A stretch of 64,000 nucleotides of DNA from an uncultured Oscillibacter sp. (GTDB lineage: Bacteria; Bacillota; Clostridia; Oscillospirales; Oscillospiraceae). A program made the position numbers and the translations under genes. The notes under the pieces were generated by a model, which did not search any database, was not told where the DNA came from, and was given only the letters and a program-made list of their open reading frames with translations. Positions 24,464 through 32,670 of this stretch are shown piece by piece. The stretch covers positions 1 through 64,000 of the forward strand of contig CAJUJW010000004.1 in assembly GCA_910586735.1 (NCBI GenBank). Direction: 5' to 3'. Numbering within the stretch: position 1 is the first letter of the stretch; every line of letters starts with the position of its first letter.

Positions 24464-25720
24464 TCACCACACCAGCGTGGCGAAATAGTCCTCCAGCGTC
24501 TCCGCCCGGCGGATCAGCTCCACGCTGCCGTCCTCCCGCAGGAGCAGCTCCGCCGAGCGGAGCTTGCCGTTGTAGTTATAGCCCATGGAAAACCCGTGAG
24601 CCCCGGTGTCGTAAATCACCAGCAGATCCCCCATGTCGATTTTGGGCAGCATCCGGTCCACGGCGAACTTGTCGTTGTTCTCGCAGAGGCTTCCCGCCAC
24701 GTCGTACCGGTGGTCGCAGGGGGCGTCCTCCTTCCCCATCACCGTGATATGGTGATAGGCCCCGTACATGGCCGGGCGCATGAGATTACAGGCACAGGCG
24801 TCCACGCCGATATACTCCTTGTAGATATGCTTTTCGTGGATGGCCCGTGTGACCAGGTGGCCGTAGGGGGCCAGCATGTAGCGGCCCAGTTCCGTGTACA
24901 GGGCCACGCCGTCCATCCCGGCGGGGACCAGAATCTCCTCGTAGGCCCTCCGCACTCCCTCACCGATGACGGCGATGTCGTTCTCCGGCTCCTCCGGGCG
25001 GTAGGGCACGCCCACGCCGCCGGAGAGGTTGATAAAGGTGACCCGGCAGCCCGTCTCCTCCTGGAGCTCCGCCGCCAGACGGAAAAGAATCCGGGCCAGG
25101 GCAGGGTAATACTCGTTGGACAGGGTGTTGGAGGCCAGGAAGGCGTGAATGCCGAACTCCTGGACCCCCAGGTCCTTCAGGCGGAGGAACGACTGGGCGA
25201 TCTGGGGCCGGGTCATGCCGTACTTGGCGTCGCCGGGGGTATCCATCACCTGGACGCCGTCCCGGCTCTCCCCCAGGGTGAAGACTCCGCCGGGGTTAAA
25301 GCGGCAGCAGATTTTCTCCGGTACCTTCCCCACGGCGTTCACCAGGGTGTCGATGAGGGTGATGTCGTCCAGGTTGACGATTCCCCCCAGGCGGCAGGCG
25401 GCCTGGAACTCCTCCCCGGTGGTGTTGTTGGAGGAGAACATGACCTCCTCCCCGGAAACGCCGCAGCGTTCCGCCAGAACCAGTTCCGCCAGGGAGGAGC
25501 AGTCGCAGCCGCAGCCCTCCTCGTGGAGAATCTTCAAAATGGCGGGGGTGGGCGTGGCCTTCACGGCGAAATACTCCCGGAAGCCGGGGTTCCAGGCGAA
25601 GGCGGCCCGCAGCCGCCGGGCGTTCTCCCGGATGCCCCGCTCGTCGTAGATGTGGAAGGGCGTGGGGTATTGGGCGGCAATGGACTCCAGCTGATCTTTT
25701 GTGACAAAGGGTGTTTTCAT
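24464..25720 (-). CDS. lysA: Diaminopimelate decarboxylase
   Basis: PLP enzyme decarboxylating meso-diaminopimelate to lysine. The 418 residues belong to the fold III decarboxylases: the PLP lysine is Lys54 in EYFAVKATPTPA, with CDCSSLAELVLAE, INLSGGVGVPYRPEEP (glycine-rich PLP loop) and CENNDKFAVDRMLP, where the catalytic Cys of the CE motif is visible. The ATG at 25718-25720 has a GAGGT site. It is convergent with dapABH and has its own promoter, so it is not under the dap riboswitch. An extended variant of the LysA family is possible, but motifs are intact. Confidence 0.92.
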   Translation of the reverse strand: MKTPFVTKDQLESIAAQYPTPFHIYDERGIRENARRLRAAFAWNPGFREYFAVKATPTPAILKILHEEGCGCDCSSLAELVLAERCGVSGEEVMFSSNNTTGEEFQAACRLGGIVNLDDITLIDTLVNAVGKVPEKICCRFNPGGVFTLGESRDGVQVMDTPGDAKYGMTRPQIAQSFLRLKDLGVQEFGIHAFLASNTLSNEYYPALARILFRLAAELQEETGCRVTFINLSGGVGVPYRPEEPENDIAVIGEGVRRAYEEILVPAGMDGVALYTELGRYMLAPYGHLVTRAIHEKHIYKEYIGVDACACNLMRPAMYGAYHHITVMGKEDAPCDHRYDVAGSLCENNDKFAVDRMLPKIDMGDLLVIYDTGAHGFSMGYNYNGKLRSAELLLREDGSVELIRRAETLEDYFATLVW

Positions 25721-25756
25721 AAAACGACCTCGCATCTTTTGAAATCTGATTTTCCT

Positions 25757-25786
25757 ATTGTATCCGCCCCGCTTCCGCCCTGTCAA
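25757..25786 (-). promoter_or_regulatory. Promoter of lysA
   Basis: Minus-strand consensus TTGACA (25781-25786) and TACAAT (25757-25762) have 18-bp spacing. Confidence 0.75.
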
Positions 25787-25831
25787 GGACTTTTCCAAAA
25801 TCACAGCGATATTCTTTTTAAAAAATAACCC

Positions 25832-25860
25832 TTGTCTTTCGCCGCCCTGGGCGGTACAAT
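25832..25860 (+). promoter_or_regulatory. Promoter of the yedF operon
   Basis: TTGTCT (25832-25837) and TACAAT (25855-25860) have 17-bp spacing, about 45 bp before yedF. Confidence 0.7.
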
Positions 25861-25904
25861 GGTGGGGACAACACCCGCCCCCGGGCGGAGGACGGAGGAC
25901 AACT

Positions 25905-26522
25905 ATGAAAACAATCGTTGTAAACGCCGTGGGCGAACAGTGCCCCATTCCGGTGGTGAAGGCCACACGGGCTCTGCGGGAGATGACGGAACCGGGGCTT
26001 CTGGAGGTCCATGTGGACAATGAGATCGCCGTGCAGAACCTGACCCGCATGGCCGCCGGGCACAAGCTGGCGGCGAGGTCCGAGAAGCTGGGCGAAAAAG
26101 AGTTCGTGGTCACCATGGAGGTGACGGACCCCGCCGGGGAGACCCCCCTGGAGGAGCCGCCCCTGGTCTGCGCCCCGGACCAGCGGGGGAACCTGGTTGT
26201 GGCGGTGGACAGCGCGGTCATGGGCCGGGGGTCCGACGAGTTGGGGAAGGCGCTGATGAAGGGCTTCCTCTTCGCCGTCAGCCAGCTGCCGGAACTGCCC
26301 CGGACCATGCTGTTCTACAACGGCGGGGCGCACCTCACCTGCCGGGGGTCCGACTCTCTGGAGGACCTGAAAAACCTGGAGGCCCAGGGGGTGGAGATTC
26401 TCACCTGCGGCACCTGCCTGAACCACTACGGCCTGACGGAGGAGCTGGCCGTGGGCGGCGTCACCAACATGTACGCCATTGTGGAAAAGCTGGCGGGGGC
26501 GGGCAAGGTGATTAAGCCGTGA
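25905..26522 (+). CDS. yedF: YedF: sulfurtransferase-like selenium metabolism protein (TusA + DsrE-like)
   Basis: Two-domain protein of 205 residues. Residues 1-72 are TusA/SirA-like with the cysteine motif GEQCPIPVVKA. Residues about 95-205 are DsrE-like with VVAVDSAVMGRGSDELG and the cysteine pair in LTCGTCLNHYG. The family is annotated as third selenium-utilisation trait protein in clostridia and may carry persulfide or selenium. GGAGG lies 8 nt before the ATG. It is the first gene of a yedF-aminotransferase-DUF3343 operon, and its TGA overlaps the next GTG start. No selD, selA or selB is seen in this window, so selenium use cannot be confirmed here. Confidence 0.9.
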   Translation: MKTIVVNAVGEQCPIPVVKATRALREMTEPGLLEVHVDNEIAVQNLTRMAAGHKLAARSEKLGEKEFVVTMEVTDPAGETPLEEPPLVCAPDQRGNLVVAVDSAVMGRGSDELGKALMKGFLFAVSQLPELPRTMLFYNGGAHLTCRGSDSLEDLKNLEAQGVEILTCGTCLNHYGLTEELAVGGVTNMYAIVEKLAGAGKVIKP

Positions 26523-27667
26523 TTTACCTGGACAACGCCGCCACCACCCGGACCAAGCCCCCGGCGGTGGCCGCCGCTCTGCTGGAGGCCCTGTCCTCCT
26601 GCGGCAACTGCGGCCGGGGGGCCCATCAGGGGGCCCTGTCCGCCGCCCGGACCGTCTACGAGGCCCGGGAGAAAATCGCCGCCCTCCTGGGCTGCCCCAG
26701 GGCGGACCACGTGTGCTTCACCCAGAACTCCACCCAGGCCCTGAACATCGCCGTCAGCGGCCTGCTGGGACCGGGGGATCATGTCATCTCCACGGACCTG
26801 GAGCACAACTCCGTCCTCCGGCCCCTGTACCGCCTTCGGGAGGCGGGGGCGGTGGTGGACTTCGTCCCGGCGGACAGCCGGGGGCGGCTGGACTGCGGCG
26901 GGTTTGAACGCCTCCTGCGGCCCGAGACCAGGGCCGTGGTCTGCACCCACGCCTCCAACCTGACGGGGGACGCGGTGGACATCGGCCGGGTGGGCCGCTT
27001 CGCCCGGACCCACGGCCTCCTCTTCATTCTGGACGCCTCCCAGACGGCGGGGGTCCTGCCCATCGACATGGCGGCCCAAAATATCGACGTGGTGTGCTTC
27101 ACCGGGCACAAGTCCCTCATGGGCCCCCAGGGCACCGGGGGGCTGTGCCTCCGGGAGGGGCTGGAGGTCCGGCCCCTGGCCGTGGGGGGCACCGGGGTCC
27201 AGAGCTACTCCGAGAGCCAGCCCTCCCAGTACCCCGTCCGGCTGGAGTCCGGGACCCTCAACAGCCACGGCCTGGCGGGCCTCGGCGCCGCCCTGGACTT
27301 TTTGAACGAGACGGGACTCGAGGCCGTCCGCGCCCATGAGGACGCCCTGGCCCGCCGGTTTTACGAGGCCGTCCGGGGTCTGCCCGGCGTGACGGTCTAC
27401 GGGGACTTCGACGCCCCCCTCCGGGCCCCCATCGTCACGCTGAACATCGCGGACTGCGATTCCGCCGAAGTCTCCGACGAGCTGGCGGAACGCTTTGACA
27501 TCGCCACCCGTCCGGGGGCCCACTGCGCCCCCCGGCTCCACCGCGCCCTGGGGACGGAGGACCAGGGGGCCGTCCGGTTCTCCTGGTCCTATTTCAACAC
27601 GGAGGCGGAAACGGACGCGGCGGCGGAGGCGGTCCGGGTCCTGGCCCTGGAGGCGGCGGAAGCATGA
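26519..27667 (+). CDS. Class V aminotransferase: cysteine desulfurase / selenocysteine lyase family protein
   Basis: PLP enzyme of 382 residues likely mobilising sulfur or selenium from cysteine or selenocysteine. It shows YLDNAATTRTKPPAV, NSTQALNIAVSGLL, HASNLTGDAVDIG, LDASQTAGVLPIDM and the PLP lysine in FTGHKSLMGPQGTGGL. A Cys lies in the C-terminal loop (PGAHCAP). The start is GTG (26519-26521), overlapping the yedF stop as GTGA. The cluster with yedF and DUF3343 is the characteristic setting of this family (a selenium-associated csd-like group). Donor specificity is inferred. Confidence 0.9.
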   Translation: MIYLDNAATTRTKPPAVAAALLEALSSCGNCGRGAHQGALSAARTVYEAREKIAALLGCPRADHVCFTQNSTQALNIAVSGLLGPGDHVISTDLEHNSVLRPLYRLREAGAVVDFVPADSRGRLDCGGFERLLRPETRAVVCTHASNLTGDAVDIGRVGRFARTHGLLFILDASQTAGVLPIDMAAQNIDVVCFTGHKSLMGPQGTGGLCLREGLEVRPLAVGGTGVQSYSESQPSQYPVRLESGTLNSHGLAGLGAALDFLNETGLEAVRAHEDALARRFYEAVRGLPGVTVYGDFDAPLRAPIVTLNIADCDSAEVSDELAERFDIATRPGAHCAPRLHRALGTEDQGAVRFSWSYFNTEAETDAAAEAVRVLALEAAEA

Positions 27668-27900
27668 GGCAAAAAACAGAGCGGTGCGTGGTGACCTTCC
27701 GCACCACGGCGGGGGCCATGGCCATGGAGAGTGCCTGTAAAGGATTGGGCCTTGCGGGCCGCCTCATCCCAGCGCCCCGAAGCGTCACCGCCGGCTGCGG
27801 CCTCTGCTGGGCCGCCCCACCGGAAAGCCGGGAGGCCCTGGAGGAGCTGGTGATGAAAAAACACTTGGATGTGGACGGGATTTATGCTATCATCTTCTGA
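27664..27900 (+). CDS. DUF3343 protein, putative sulfur/selenium carrier
   Basis: Small protein of 78 residues matching DUF3343: CVVTFRTTAGAMAMESACKG at the start, LIPAPRSVTAGCGLCWAAPP in the middle, and a C-terminal ferredoxin-like strand-helix-strand pattern. The paired cysteines in GCGLC could accept persulfide (inference). Its ATG overlaps the preceding stop as ATGA, so it is coupled to the class V aminotransferase gene. Members of this family often travel with yedF. Confidence 0.88.
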   Translation: MRQKTERCVVTFRTTAGAMAMESACKGLGLAGRLIPAPRSVTAGCGLCWAAPPESREALEELVMKKHLDVDGIYAIIF

Positions 27901-27913
27901 GAGGTGATGCCGC

Positions 27914-28087
27914 ATGACCAACATCTGCGAGGACTGCGTCTGCTATGACTACGATGAGGAGCTGGAGTCCTTCGTCTGCACCATGGACCTGGACGAGGAC
28001 GAGATGGAGCGCTTTTTGAAGGGGACCAACACCGCCTGTCCCTTCTACCGCCCCGGCGGGGACTACAAGACGGCGGCGAAACAGTGA
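27914..28087 (+). CDS. DUF6472-like small cysteine protein (57 residues)
   Basis: Short protein MTNICEDCVCYDYDEELESF..., with a CEDC-x-C cluster at the N-terminus, a central acidic MDLDEDEMERFLKG and a final Cys in NTACPFYRP. The pattern matches small clostridial DUF6472 proteins as I remember them. The four cysteines suggest a metal site. A GAGGTGATG ribosome site precedes the ATG and the reading frame is intact. It lies 13 nt after the DUF3343 gene and 11 nt before the Nudix gene, so it is probably in the same operon. No function is known. Confidence 0.75.
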   Translation: MTNICEDCVCYDYDEELESFVCTMDLDEDEMERFLKGTNTACPFYRPGGDYKTAAKQ

Positions 28088-28098
28088 GGGAGGGCGCT

Positions 28099-28617
28099 AT
28101 GGAGCTGGTGGATTTATACGACGAGAACCGCCTCCCCCTGGGGAGGACGGCGGAGAGGAGCGCCCAAAAGGGTCCCGGAGAGCTGCGCCTGGTGGTCCAC
28201 GTCTGCGTCTTCGACAGCCGGGGGCGGCTGCTGATCCAGCAGCGGGCCCCGGAAAAGTTCATCTTCCCCAACCTCTGGGACGTGTCCGTGGGCGGCGGCG
28301 TGGACGCTGGCGAGACCAGCCGCCAGGGGGCGGAACGGGAGTTCCGGGAGGAGCTGGGGGTTTCCCTGGACCTGAGCGGCCTCCGGCCCTCCGTGACGGT
28401 GAACTTCGACGGGGGCTTTGACGACTTCTACATCCTCACCAAGGACCTTTCCCCGGAGGACCTGACCCTCCAGCGGGAGGAGGTCCGGGCCGTCCGCTGG
28501 GCGGCGCTGGAGGAGGTTCTGGGCATGCTGCGCCGGGAGGAGTTCATTCCCTACCCCGAGAGCTTCCTGCGGTTCCTCTTCGATATGCGGGACCAGTTCG
28601 GTTTTCCCACGAAATAG
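28099..28617 (+). CDS. Nudix hydrolase
   Basis: Hydrolyses a nucleoside-diphosphate-linked substrate. The 172 residues carry a perfect Nudix box at 66-88 (G-x5-E72-x7-R80-E-F-x-E84-E85-x-G-V), preceded by LLIQQRAPEKFIFPNLWDVS, the arrangement seen in the YfcD/isopentenyl-diphosphate-isomerase-like subgroup. I use the ATG at 28099 with AGGGAGGG upstream instead of the GTG at 28084. It closes the yedF operon, followed by a bidirectional terminator. The substrate is not predictable. Confidence 0.9.
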   Translation: MELVDLYDENRLPLGRTAERSAQKGPGELRLVVHVCVFDSRGRLLIQQRAPEKFIFPNLWDVSVGGGVDAGETSRQGAEREFREELGVSLDLSGLRPSVTVNFDGGFDDFYILTKDLSPEDLTLQREEVRAVRWAALEEVLGMLRREEFIPYPESFLRFLFDMRDQFGFPTK

Positions 28618-28623
28618 AGCCGC

Positions 28624-28656
28624 AAAACCGGAAGGGTCTCCCCTTCCGGTTTTCTT
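28624..28656. terminator. Bidirectional terminator between the Nudix and metallopeptidase genes
   Basis: The AAAACCGGAAGGG/CCCTTCCGGTTTT stem lies between two converging genes, with T-runs on both sides. Confidence 0.85.
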
Positions 28657-28664
28657 CATGGAGT

Positions 28665-29066
28665 TCACGGGGCCTCGTCCGGTTCCCTGTTCTCGTACTC
28701 CGCCCGCCAGTCGGCCATCTGCGCCTCGTCCTTGTCGTCCAGGGCGTGGAGGCCGCCCCGGGTCTCCATGTGGTGGGTCAGCTCGTGGGAGAGGGTCTGC
28801 CGCAGCTCCGCCCGCCAGTCCTCCTCCGTCCAGTCCTCCTTCTCCGCCAGGGCGGCGAAGGAGCCGTAGTACAGGTTGATATACCGGCCCAGGAGGTTGT
28901 CGCAGAACTCCCCCATGACGTACATGTCACCCTCGGGGAACTCCAGGTCCGGCACCGCGTCCTCCAGCAGGTTCACGCCGCCGTTCAGCTCCTCAAAAAG
29001 CGCCTCCGGGAAGCCCTCCGCCAGCTGGTCCAGCAGGTCCCCCGCCTGGTCAAAGGTCAGAATCAT
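28665..29066 (-). CDS. Zincin-like metallopeptidase family protein
   Basis: Putative small neutral metallopeptidase (Zincin_1 type), 133 residues. It has the HExxH motif at 94-98 (SHELTHHME) and the family's N-terminal helical and strand region ([16 protein letters not shown]). An acidic C-terminal tail follows. Substrates are not known for this family. It is the second gene of a two-gene operon with the HAD phosphatase; the start overlaps that gene's stop as ATGA. Cytosolic: no signal peptide. Confidence 0.85.
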   Translation of the reverse strand: MILTFDQAGDLLDQLAEGFPEALFEELNGGVNLLEDAVPDLEFPEGDMYVMGEFCDNLLGRYINLYYGSFAALAEKEDWTEEDWRAELRQTLSHELTHHMETRGGLHALDDKDEAQMADWRAEYENREPDEAP

Positions 29067-29719
29067 GGGCCCTCCAGAATGGCGGCCTCCAGCTCCTCCA
29101 AGGTGTCCGCCAGGCGGTCCGCGCCGGCCTCCTCCAGGGAGGACCGGGGCCGGAAGCCCCAGGTGACGCCGCAGGCTTTCAGCCCGGCGTTGTGGCCCGT
29201 GCGGATGTCCACGCTGCTGTCCCCCACGAAGAGGGTGGTCTCCGGCCGGGCGTTCAGCTCGTTCATGATGCTGTGAATCCCCGCCGGGTCCGGCTTCACG
29301 GGCACGCCGTCCACCTTTCCCCGGACCAGGGTGAAGAAGCCCGGCAGGTAGTGCTCCACAATCTCCCGGCTGAAGCCGTCCGCCTTGTTGGAGTACACAG
29401 CCATCTGGACCCCGGCGGCCTTCAGCCGCCCCAGCAGGTCCGCCACGCCCTCATAGGGGACGGTGGCCTCCATGTTGTGCTCTCCGTAGTAGTCGCTGAA
29501 CTGGGAGATGGTGTTCATCAGAATCAGGGGGCTCTGGCAGCCCTCGGGGGAGAATTTGGAAACCAGGTTGGGGATGCCGTGGCCCACCATGGCCTTGAAC
29601 TCCGCCAGGGAGTGCTCCGGCCAGCCGTTGCGGCGGCATACCCAGTTCCCGGCGGCGGCCAGGTCCTCGATGGTGTCCAGCAGGGTCCCATCCAGGTCGA
29701 AAATCACGGTTTGATACAT
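29063..29719 (-). CDS. gph: HAD-superfamily hydrolase, phosphoglycolate phosphatase-like
   Basis: Phosphatase of 218 residues with HAD motif [11 protein letters not shown] (Asp8, Asp10), a helical cap domain, motif [10 protein letters not shown], motif III Lys in GVPVKPDP and motif [17 protein letters not shown]. Closest to the Gph/PpaX-like group; phosphoglycolate is the default guess, but these enzymes are promiscuous. It is the first gene of a leftward pair with the metallopeptidase. The upstream gap to gltX (29720-29980) holds the gltX promoter and one hairpin. Confidence 0.85.
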   Translation of the reverse strand: MYQTVIFDLDGTLLDTIEDLAAAGNWVCRRNGWPEHSLAEFKAMVGHGIPNLVSKFSPEGCQSPLILMNTISQFSDYYGEHNMEATVPYEGVADLLGRLKAAGVQMAVYSNKADGFSREIVEHYLPGFFTLVRGKVDGVPVKPDPAGIHSIMNELNARPETTLFVGDSSVDIRTGHNAGLKACGVTWGFRPRSSLEEAGADRLADTLEELEAAILEGP

Positions 29720-29835
29720 TTAGCACCTCATATCAGTCATCAGTGTGGTGAAGGGGTTGACAAAACCTTATATCACAAAAGGTCACAAATATTCTAACAA
29801 GCCCCCTCCCTCTTTGCAAGTGACGAACAAACAGA

Positions 29836-29866
29836 AAGCCGTGAGGAACCCCGGCGGCTTTTTTAG
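29836..29866 (+). terminator. Orphan hairpin with T-run upstream of gltX
   Basis: AAAGCCG...CGGCTTTTTTA reads as a weak intrinsic terminator on the plus strand, although no rightward gene lies directly upstream. It may insulate gltX or belong to a short leader. Confidence 0.4.
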
Positions 29867-29897
29867 CGGTTCTGGCAAAAAGACCAGGTGGTAGTCC

Positions 29898-29926
29898 TTG
29901 ACTTTTCGCCCCAAAGCGTGGATAAT
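29898..29926 (+). promoter_or_regulatory. Promoter of gltX-asnA
   Basis: TTGACT (29898-29903) and GATAAT (29921-29926) have 17-bp spacing, 55 bp before gltX. Confidence 0.75.
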
Positions 29927-29980
29927 GGCAATGTCTGCAAAATACGCCGGGGCACCCCCGGCTCGACTGGAGGTTTTCCT

Positions 29981-31471
29981 ATGACCCCTGACAGCCGCTT
30001 TTTCGAGGACATGGAGGCCCGCATTCCAAAGGGCCAGGTCCGCACCCGCTTCGCCCCCTCTCCCACGGGCTACATGCACGTGGGCAATCTCCGCACCGCC
30101 CTGTACACCTGGCTCATCGCCCGGCACCACCACGGCACCTTCATCCTCCGCATTGAGGACACGGACCAGGGCCGCCTGGTGGAGGGCGCCACCGATGTCA
30201 TCTACCGCACCATGACCGAGTGCGGCCTCACCCACGACGAGGGCCCCGACGTGGGCGGCCCCGTGGGGCCCTATATCCAGTCGGAGCGCCGGGCCCTCTA
30301 CGGGAAGTACGCCAAGCTCCTGGTGGAGAAGGGCGCGGCCTACTACTGCTTCTGCGAGAAAACCGAGTCCGAGGAGGACAGCGGCGACTTCAACCGGGCC
30401 GCCGACCCCTGCCGGGACCTCTCCCAGGAGGAGATCGACGCCAACCTCATGGCGGGCATGCCCTACGTCATCCGCCAGCGCATTCCCCAGGAGGGGACCA
30501 CCACCTTCCACGACGTGAGCTTCGGGGACATCACCATGGAGAACAAGACCCTGGACGACCAGGTCCTCCTCAAGCGGGACGGCCTGCCCACCTACAACTT
30601 CGCCAACGTGGTGGACGACCACCTCATGGGCATCACCCACGTGGTCCGGGGCAGCGAGTACCTCTCCTCCGCCCCCAAGTACAACCTCCTCTATGAGGCG
30701 TTCGGCTGGGAGATTCCCACCTACGTCCACTGCTCCCCCGTCATGCGGGACCAGCACAACAAGATGAGCAAGCGCCACGGGGACCCCTCCTACGAGGACC
30801 TGATCGCCCAGGGCTATCTGACCCCCGCCGTGCTGAACTACGTGGCCCTCTTGGGCTGGGCCCCCAAGGGAGAGCGCAGCGAGCAGGAGGTCTTCTCCCT
30901 GGAGGAGCTGGTGGACGCCTTCGACATCGCGGGCATCTCCAAGTCCCCCGCCATCTTCGACATCGACAAGCTGACCTATTTCAACGCCCTATATCTCCGC
31001 GCCATGACGCCGGAGGACTTCGCCAAAACCGCGGAGCCCTATATCCGCCAGGCCGTGAAGAACCCCGCCATCGACCCGGCGGCGGTGGCCGCCCTGCTCC
31101 AGGCCCGGTGCGAGAAGCTGACGGACATCCCGGAGAAGGTGGACTTCTTCGACGCTCTGCCGGACTACGACGCAGCTCTCTTTACCAATAAGAAATCCAA
31201 GACCGACTCCGAGGTCTCCAAGAACATGCTGGAGGCCGCCCTCCCCGCCCTGGAGGCCCTGCCGGACTGGACCCAGGACGCCGTTCACGACTGCCTCATC
31301 GGCCTGGCGGAAAAACTCGGCGTGAAGAACGCCACGCTGATGTGGCCCGTGCGCATCGCGGCGGCGGGCAAGCAGGTGACGCCCGGCGGCGCCGTGGAAA
31401 TCTGCCACATTCTGGGCAGGGAGGAAACCCTCCGCCGCCTCCGTTTGGGCCTCGAAAAGCTGAGCGCCTGA
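29981..31471 (+). CDS. gltX: Glutamate--tRNA ligase
   Basis: Charges tRNA-Glu (and possibly tRNA-Gln, as in many Firmicutes). The 496-residue class Ic synthetase has the HIGH-equivalent FAPSPTGYMHVGNLRTAL, LRIEDTDQ, and the KMSKS-equivalent KMSKRHGD, then an all-helical anticodon-binding domain. The ATG at 29981 has TGGAGG 8 nt upstream; the frame extends upstream but overlaps the promoter. It is followed by asnA after 62 nt, so asparagine and glutamate metabolism genes may be cotranscribed. Confidence 0.96.
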   Translation: MTPDSRFFEDMEARIPKGQVRTRFAPSPTGYMHVGNLRTALYTWLIARHHHGTFILRIEDTDQGRLVEGATDVIYRTMTECGLTHDEGPDVGGPVGPYIQSERRALYGKYAKLLVEKGAAYYCFCEKTESEEDSGDFNRAADPCRDLSQEEIDANLMAGMPYVIRQRIPQEGTTTFHDVSFGDITMENKTLDDQVLLKRDGLPTYNFANVVDDHLMGITHVVRGSEYLSSAPKYNLLYEAFGWEIPTYVHCSPVMRDQHNKMSKRHGDPSYEDLIAQGYLTPAVLNYVALLGWAPKGERSEQEVFSLEELVDAFDIAGISKSPAIFDIDKLTYFNALYLRAMTPEDFAKTAEPYIRQAVKNPAIDPAAVAALLQARCEKLTDIPEKVDFFDALPDYDAALFTNKKSKTDSEVSKNMLEAALPALEALPDWTQDAVHDCLIGLAEKLGVKNATLMWPVRIAAAGKQVTPGGAVEICHILGREETLRRLRLGLEKLSA

Positions 31472-31533
31472 CAAGGAGACATTCCCCATTGTCAATTATC
31501 CATTATCAATTCAAAAAGGACTGGTTTGATTAC

Positions 31534-32541
31534 ATGAGCAAGCTCACCATCCCCAGCGGCTACAAAATGCCCCTGACCAACAACGAGCTCCAGCGGGCCA
31601 TCGAGCTCATCCATGAGGACTTCCAGCGCAACCTCACCCTCCGGCTGAACCTGCACCGGGTCTCCGCCCCGTTGTTCGTGGACGGGCGCACGGGCCTGAA
31701 CGACGACCTGAACGGCGTGGAGCGCCCCGTCACCTTCGACATCCCCGACGTGGGGGCCGAGGGGCAGGTGGTCCACTCCCTGGCCAAGTGGAAGCGCCTG
31801 GCCCTGAAGCGATATGAGTTCCCCGTGGGCATGGGCCTCTTCACGGACATGAACGCCATCCGCCGGGACGAGATCGTGGACAACCTCCACTCCATCTACG
31901 TGGACCAGTGGGACTGGGAAAAGCACATCGCCCCCAAGGACCGGACTCTCCAGTACCTCAAGGACACGGTGCGGGACATCGTGGGGGCCCTGTGCGACAC
32001 GGCCTCCGTCCTGCGGAACCACTTCCCCGCCTTGGACTTCCGGCCCGACCGGGACGTGTATTTCATCACCACCCAGGAGCTGGAGGACCGCTATCCCCAC
32101 CTGGAGCCCGCGGAACGGGAGACCGAGGTCTGCCGGAAGCACCGGACTGTGTTCCTCATGCAGATCGGCAAGACCCTGAAATCGGGGACCCGCCACGACG
32201 GCCGGGCCCCGGACTACGACGACTGGGAGCTGAACGGGGACATCCTCATGTGGAATCCGGTGCTCCAGCGTTCCTTCGAGGTCTCCTCCATGGGCATCCG
32301 GGTGGACGAGGCCGCCATGGACCGCCAGCTCACCGCCGCCGGGTGCAACGAGCGGCGGCAGCTGCCCTTCCATCAAATGCTGCTGAACGGCCAGCTGCCA
32401 CAGTCCATCGGCGGCGGCATCGGGATGAGCCGGGTGTGCATGCTCCTTCTGGGGGCCTGCCACATCGGCGAGGTCCAGGCCAGCCTCTGGGACCGGGAGA
32501 CCGTCGAGGGCTGCGAGAAGGCCGGCGTCATCCTTCTGTAA
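31534..32541 (+). CDS. asnA: Aspartate--ammonia ligase (asparagine synthetase A)
   Basis: Makes asparagine from aspartate, ammonia and ATP. The 335-residue protein of the class II tRNA synthetase-like fold shows NLHRVSAPLFVDGRTGLNDD, VEFPVTFDI-type VERPVTFDIPD, VHSLAKWKRLAL, YVDQWDWEK and the C-terminal IGGGIGMSRVCMLLL. The ATG at 31534 has AAAGGA about 13 nt upstream, a slightly long spacing. The leader between gltX and asnA (31480-31515) contains an AT-rich stretch of CAATTATC-type short repeats, unlike its surroundings. Confidence 0.95.
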   Translation: MSKLTIPSGYKMPLTNNELQRAIELIHEDFQRNLTLRLNLHRVSAPLFVDGRTGLNDDLNGVERPVTFDIPDVGAEGQVVHSLAKWKRLALKRYEFPVGMGLFTDMNAIRRDEIVDNLHSIYVDQWDWEKHIAPKDRTLQYLKDTVRDIVGALCDTASVLRNHFPALDFRPDRDVYFITTQELEDRYPHLEPAERETEVCRKHRTVFLMQIGKTLKSGTRHDGRAPDYDDWELNGDILMWNPVLQRSFEVSSMGIRVDEAAMDRQLTAAGCNERRQLPFHQMLLNGQLPQSIGGGIGMSRVCMLLLGACHIGEVQASLWDRETVEGCEKAGVILL

Positions 32542-32566
32542 AACACGAACCGCACTCCATAAAATC

Positions 32567-32596
32567 AAGGAGGCCGTCTTTCGACGGCCTCCTTTG
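32567..32596 (+). terminator. Terminator of gltX-asnA
   Basis: An AAGGAGGCCGTC/GACGGCCTCCTT perfect stem with a short loop, followed by TTTGC, lies 25 nt after the stop. Confidence 0.8.
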
Positions 32597-32670
32597 CTAT
32601 TGGTCAGTATAGAGGGAACGCGCTTTCCCAGCTCCTCCGGGGTCCTGCTGGAGTATAGCGGCGGCCCCGG

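Noticed and set aside
31480-31515. AT-rich CAATTATC repeats before asnA as a mobile element or CRISPR remnant
   Set aside because: Only one or two degenerate copies over 30 nt, with no spacers or terminal repeats.
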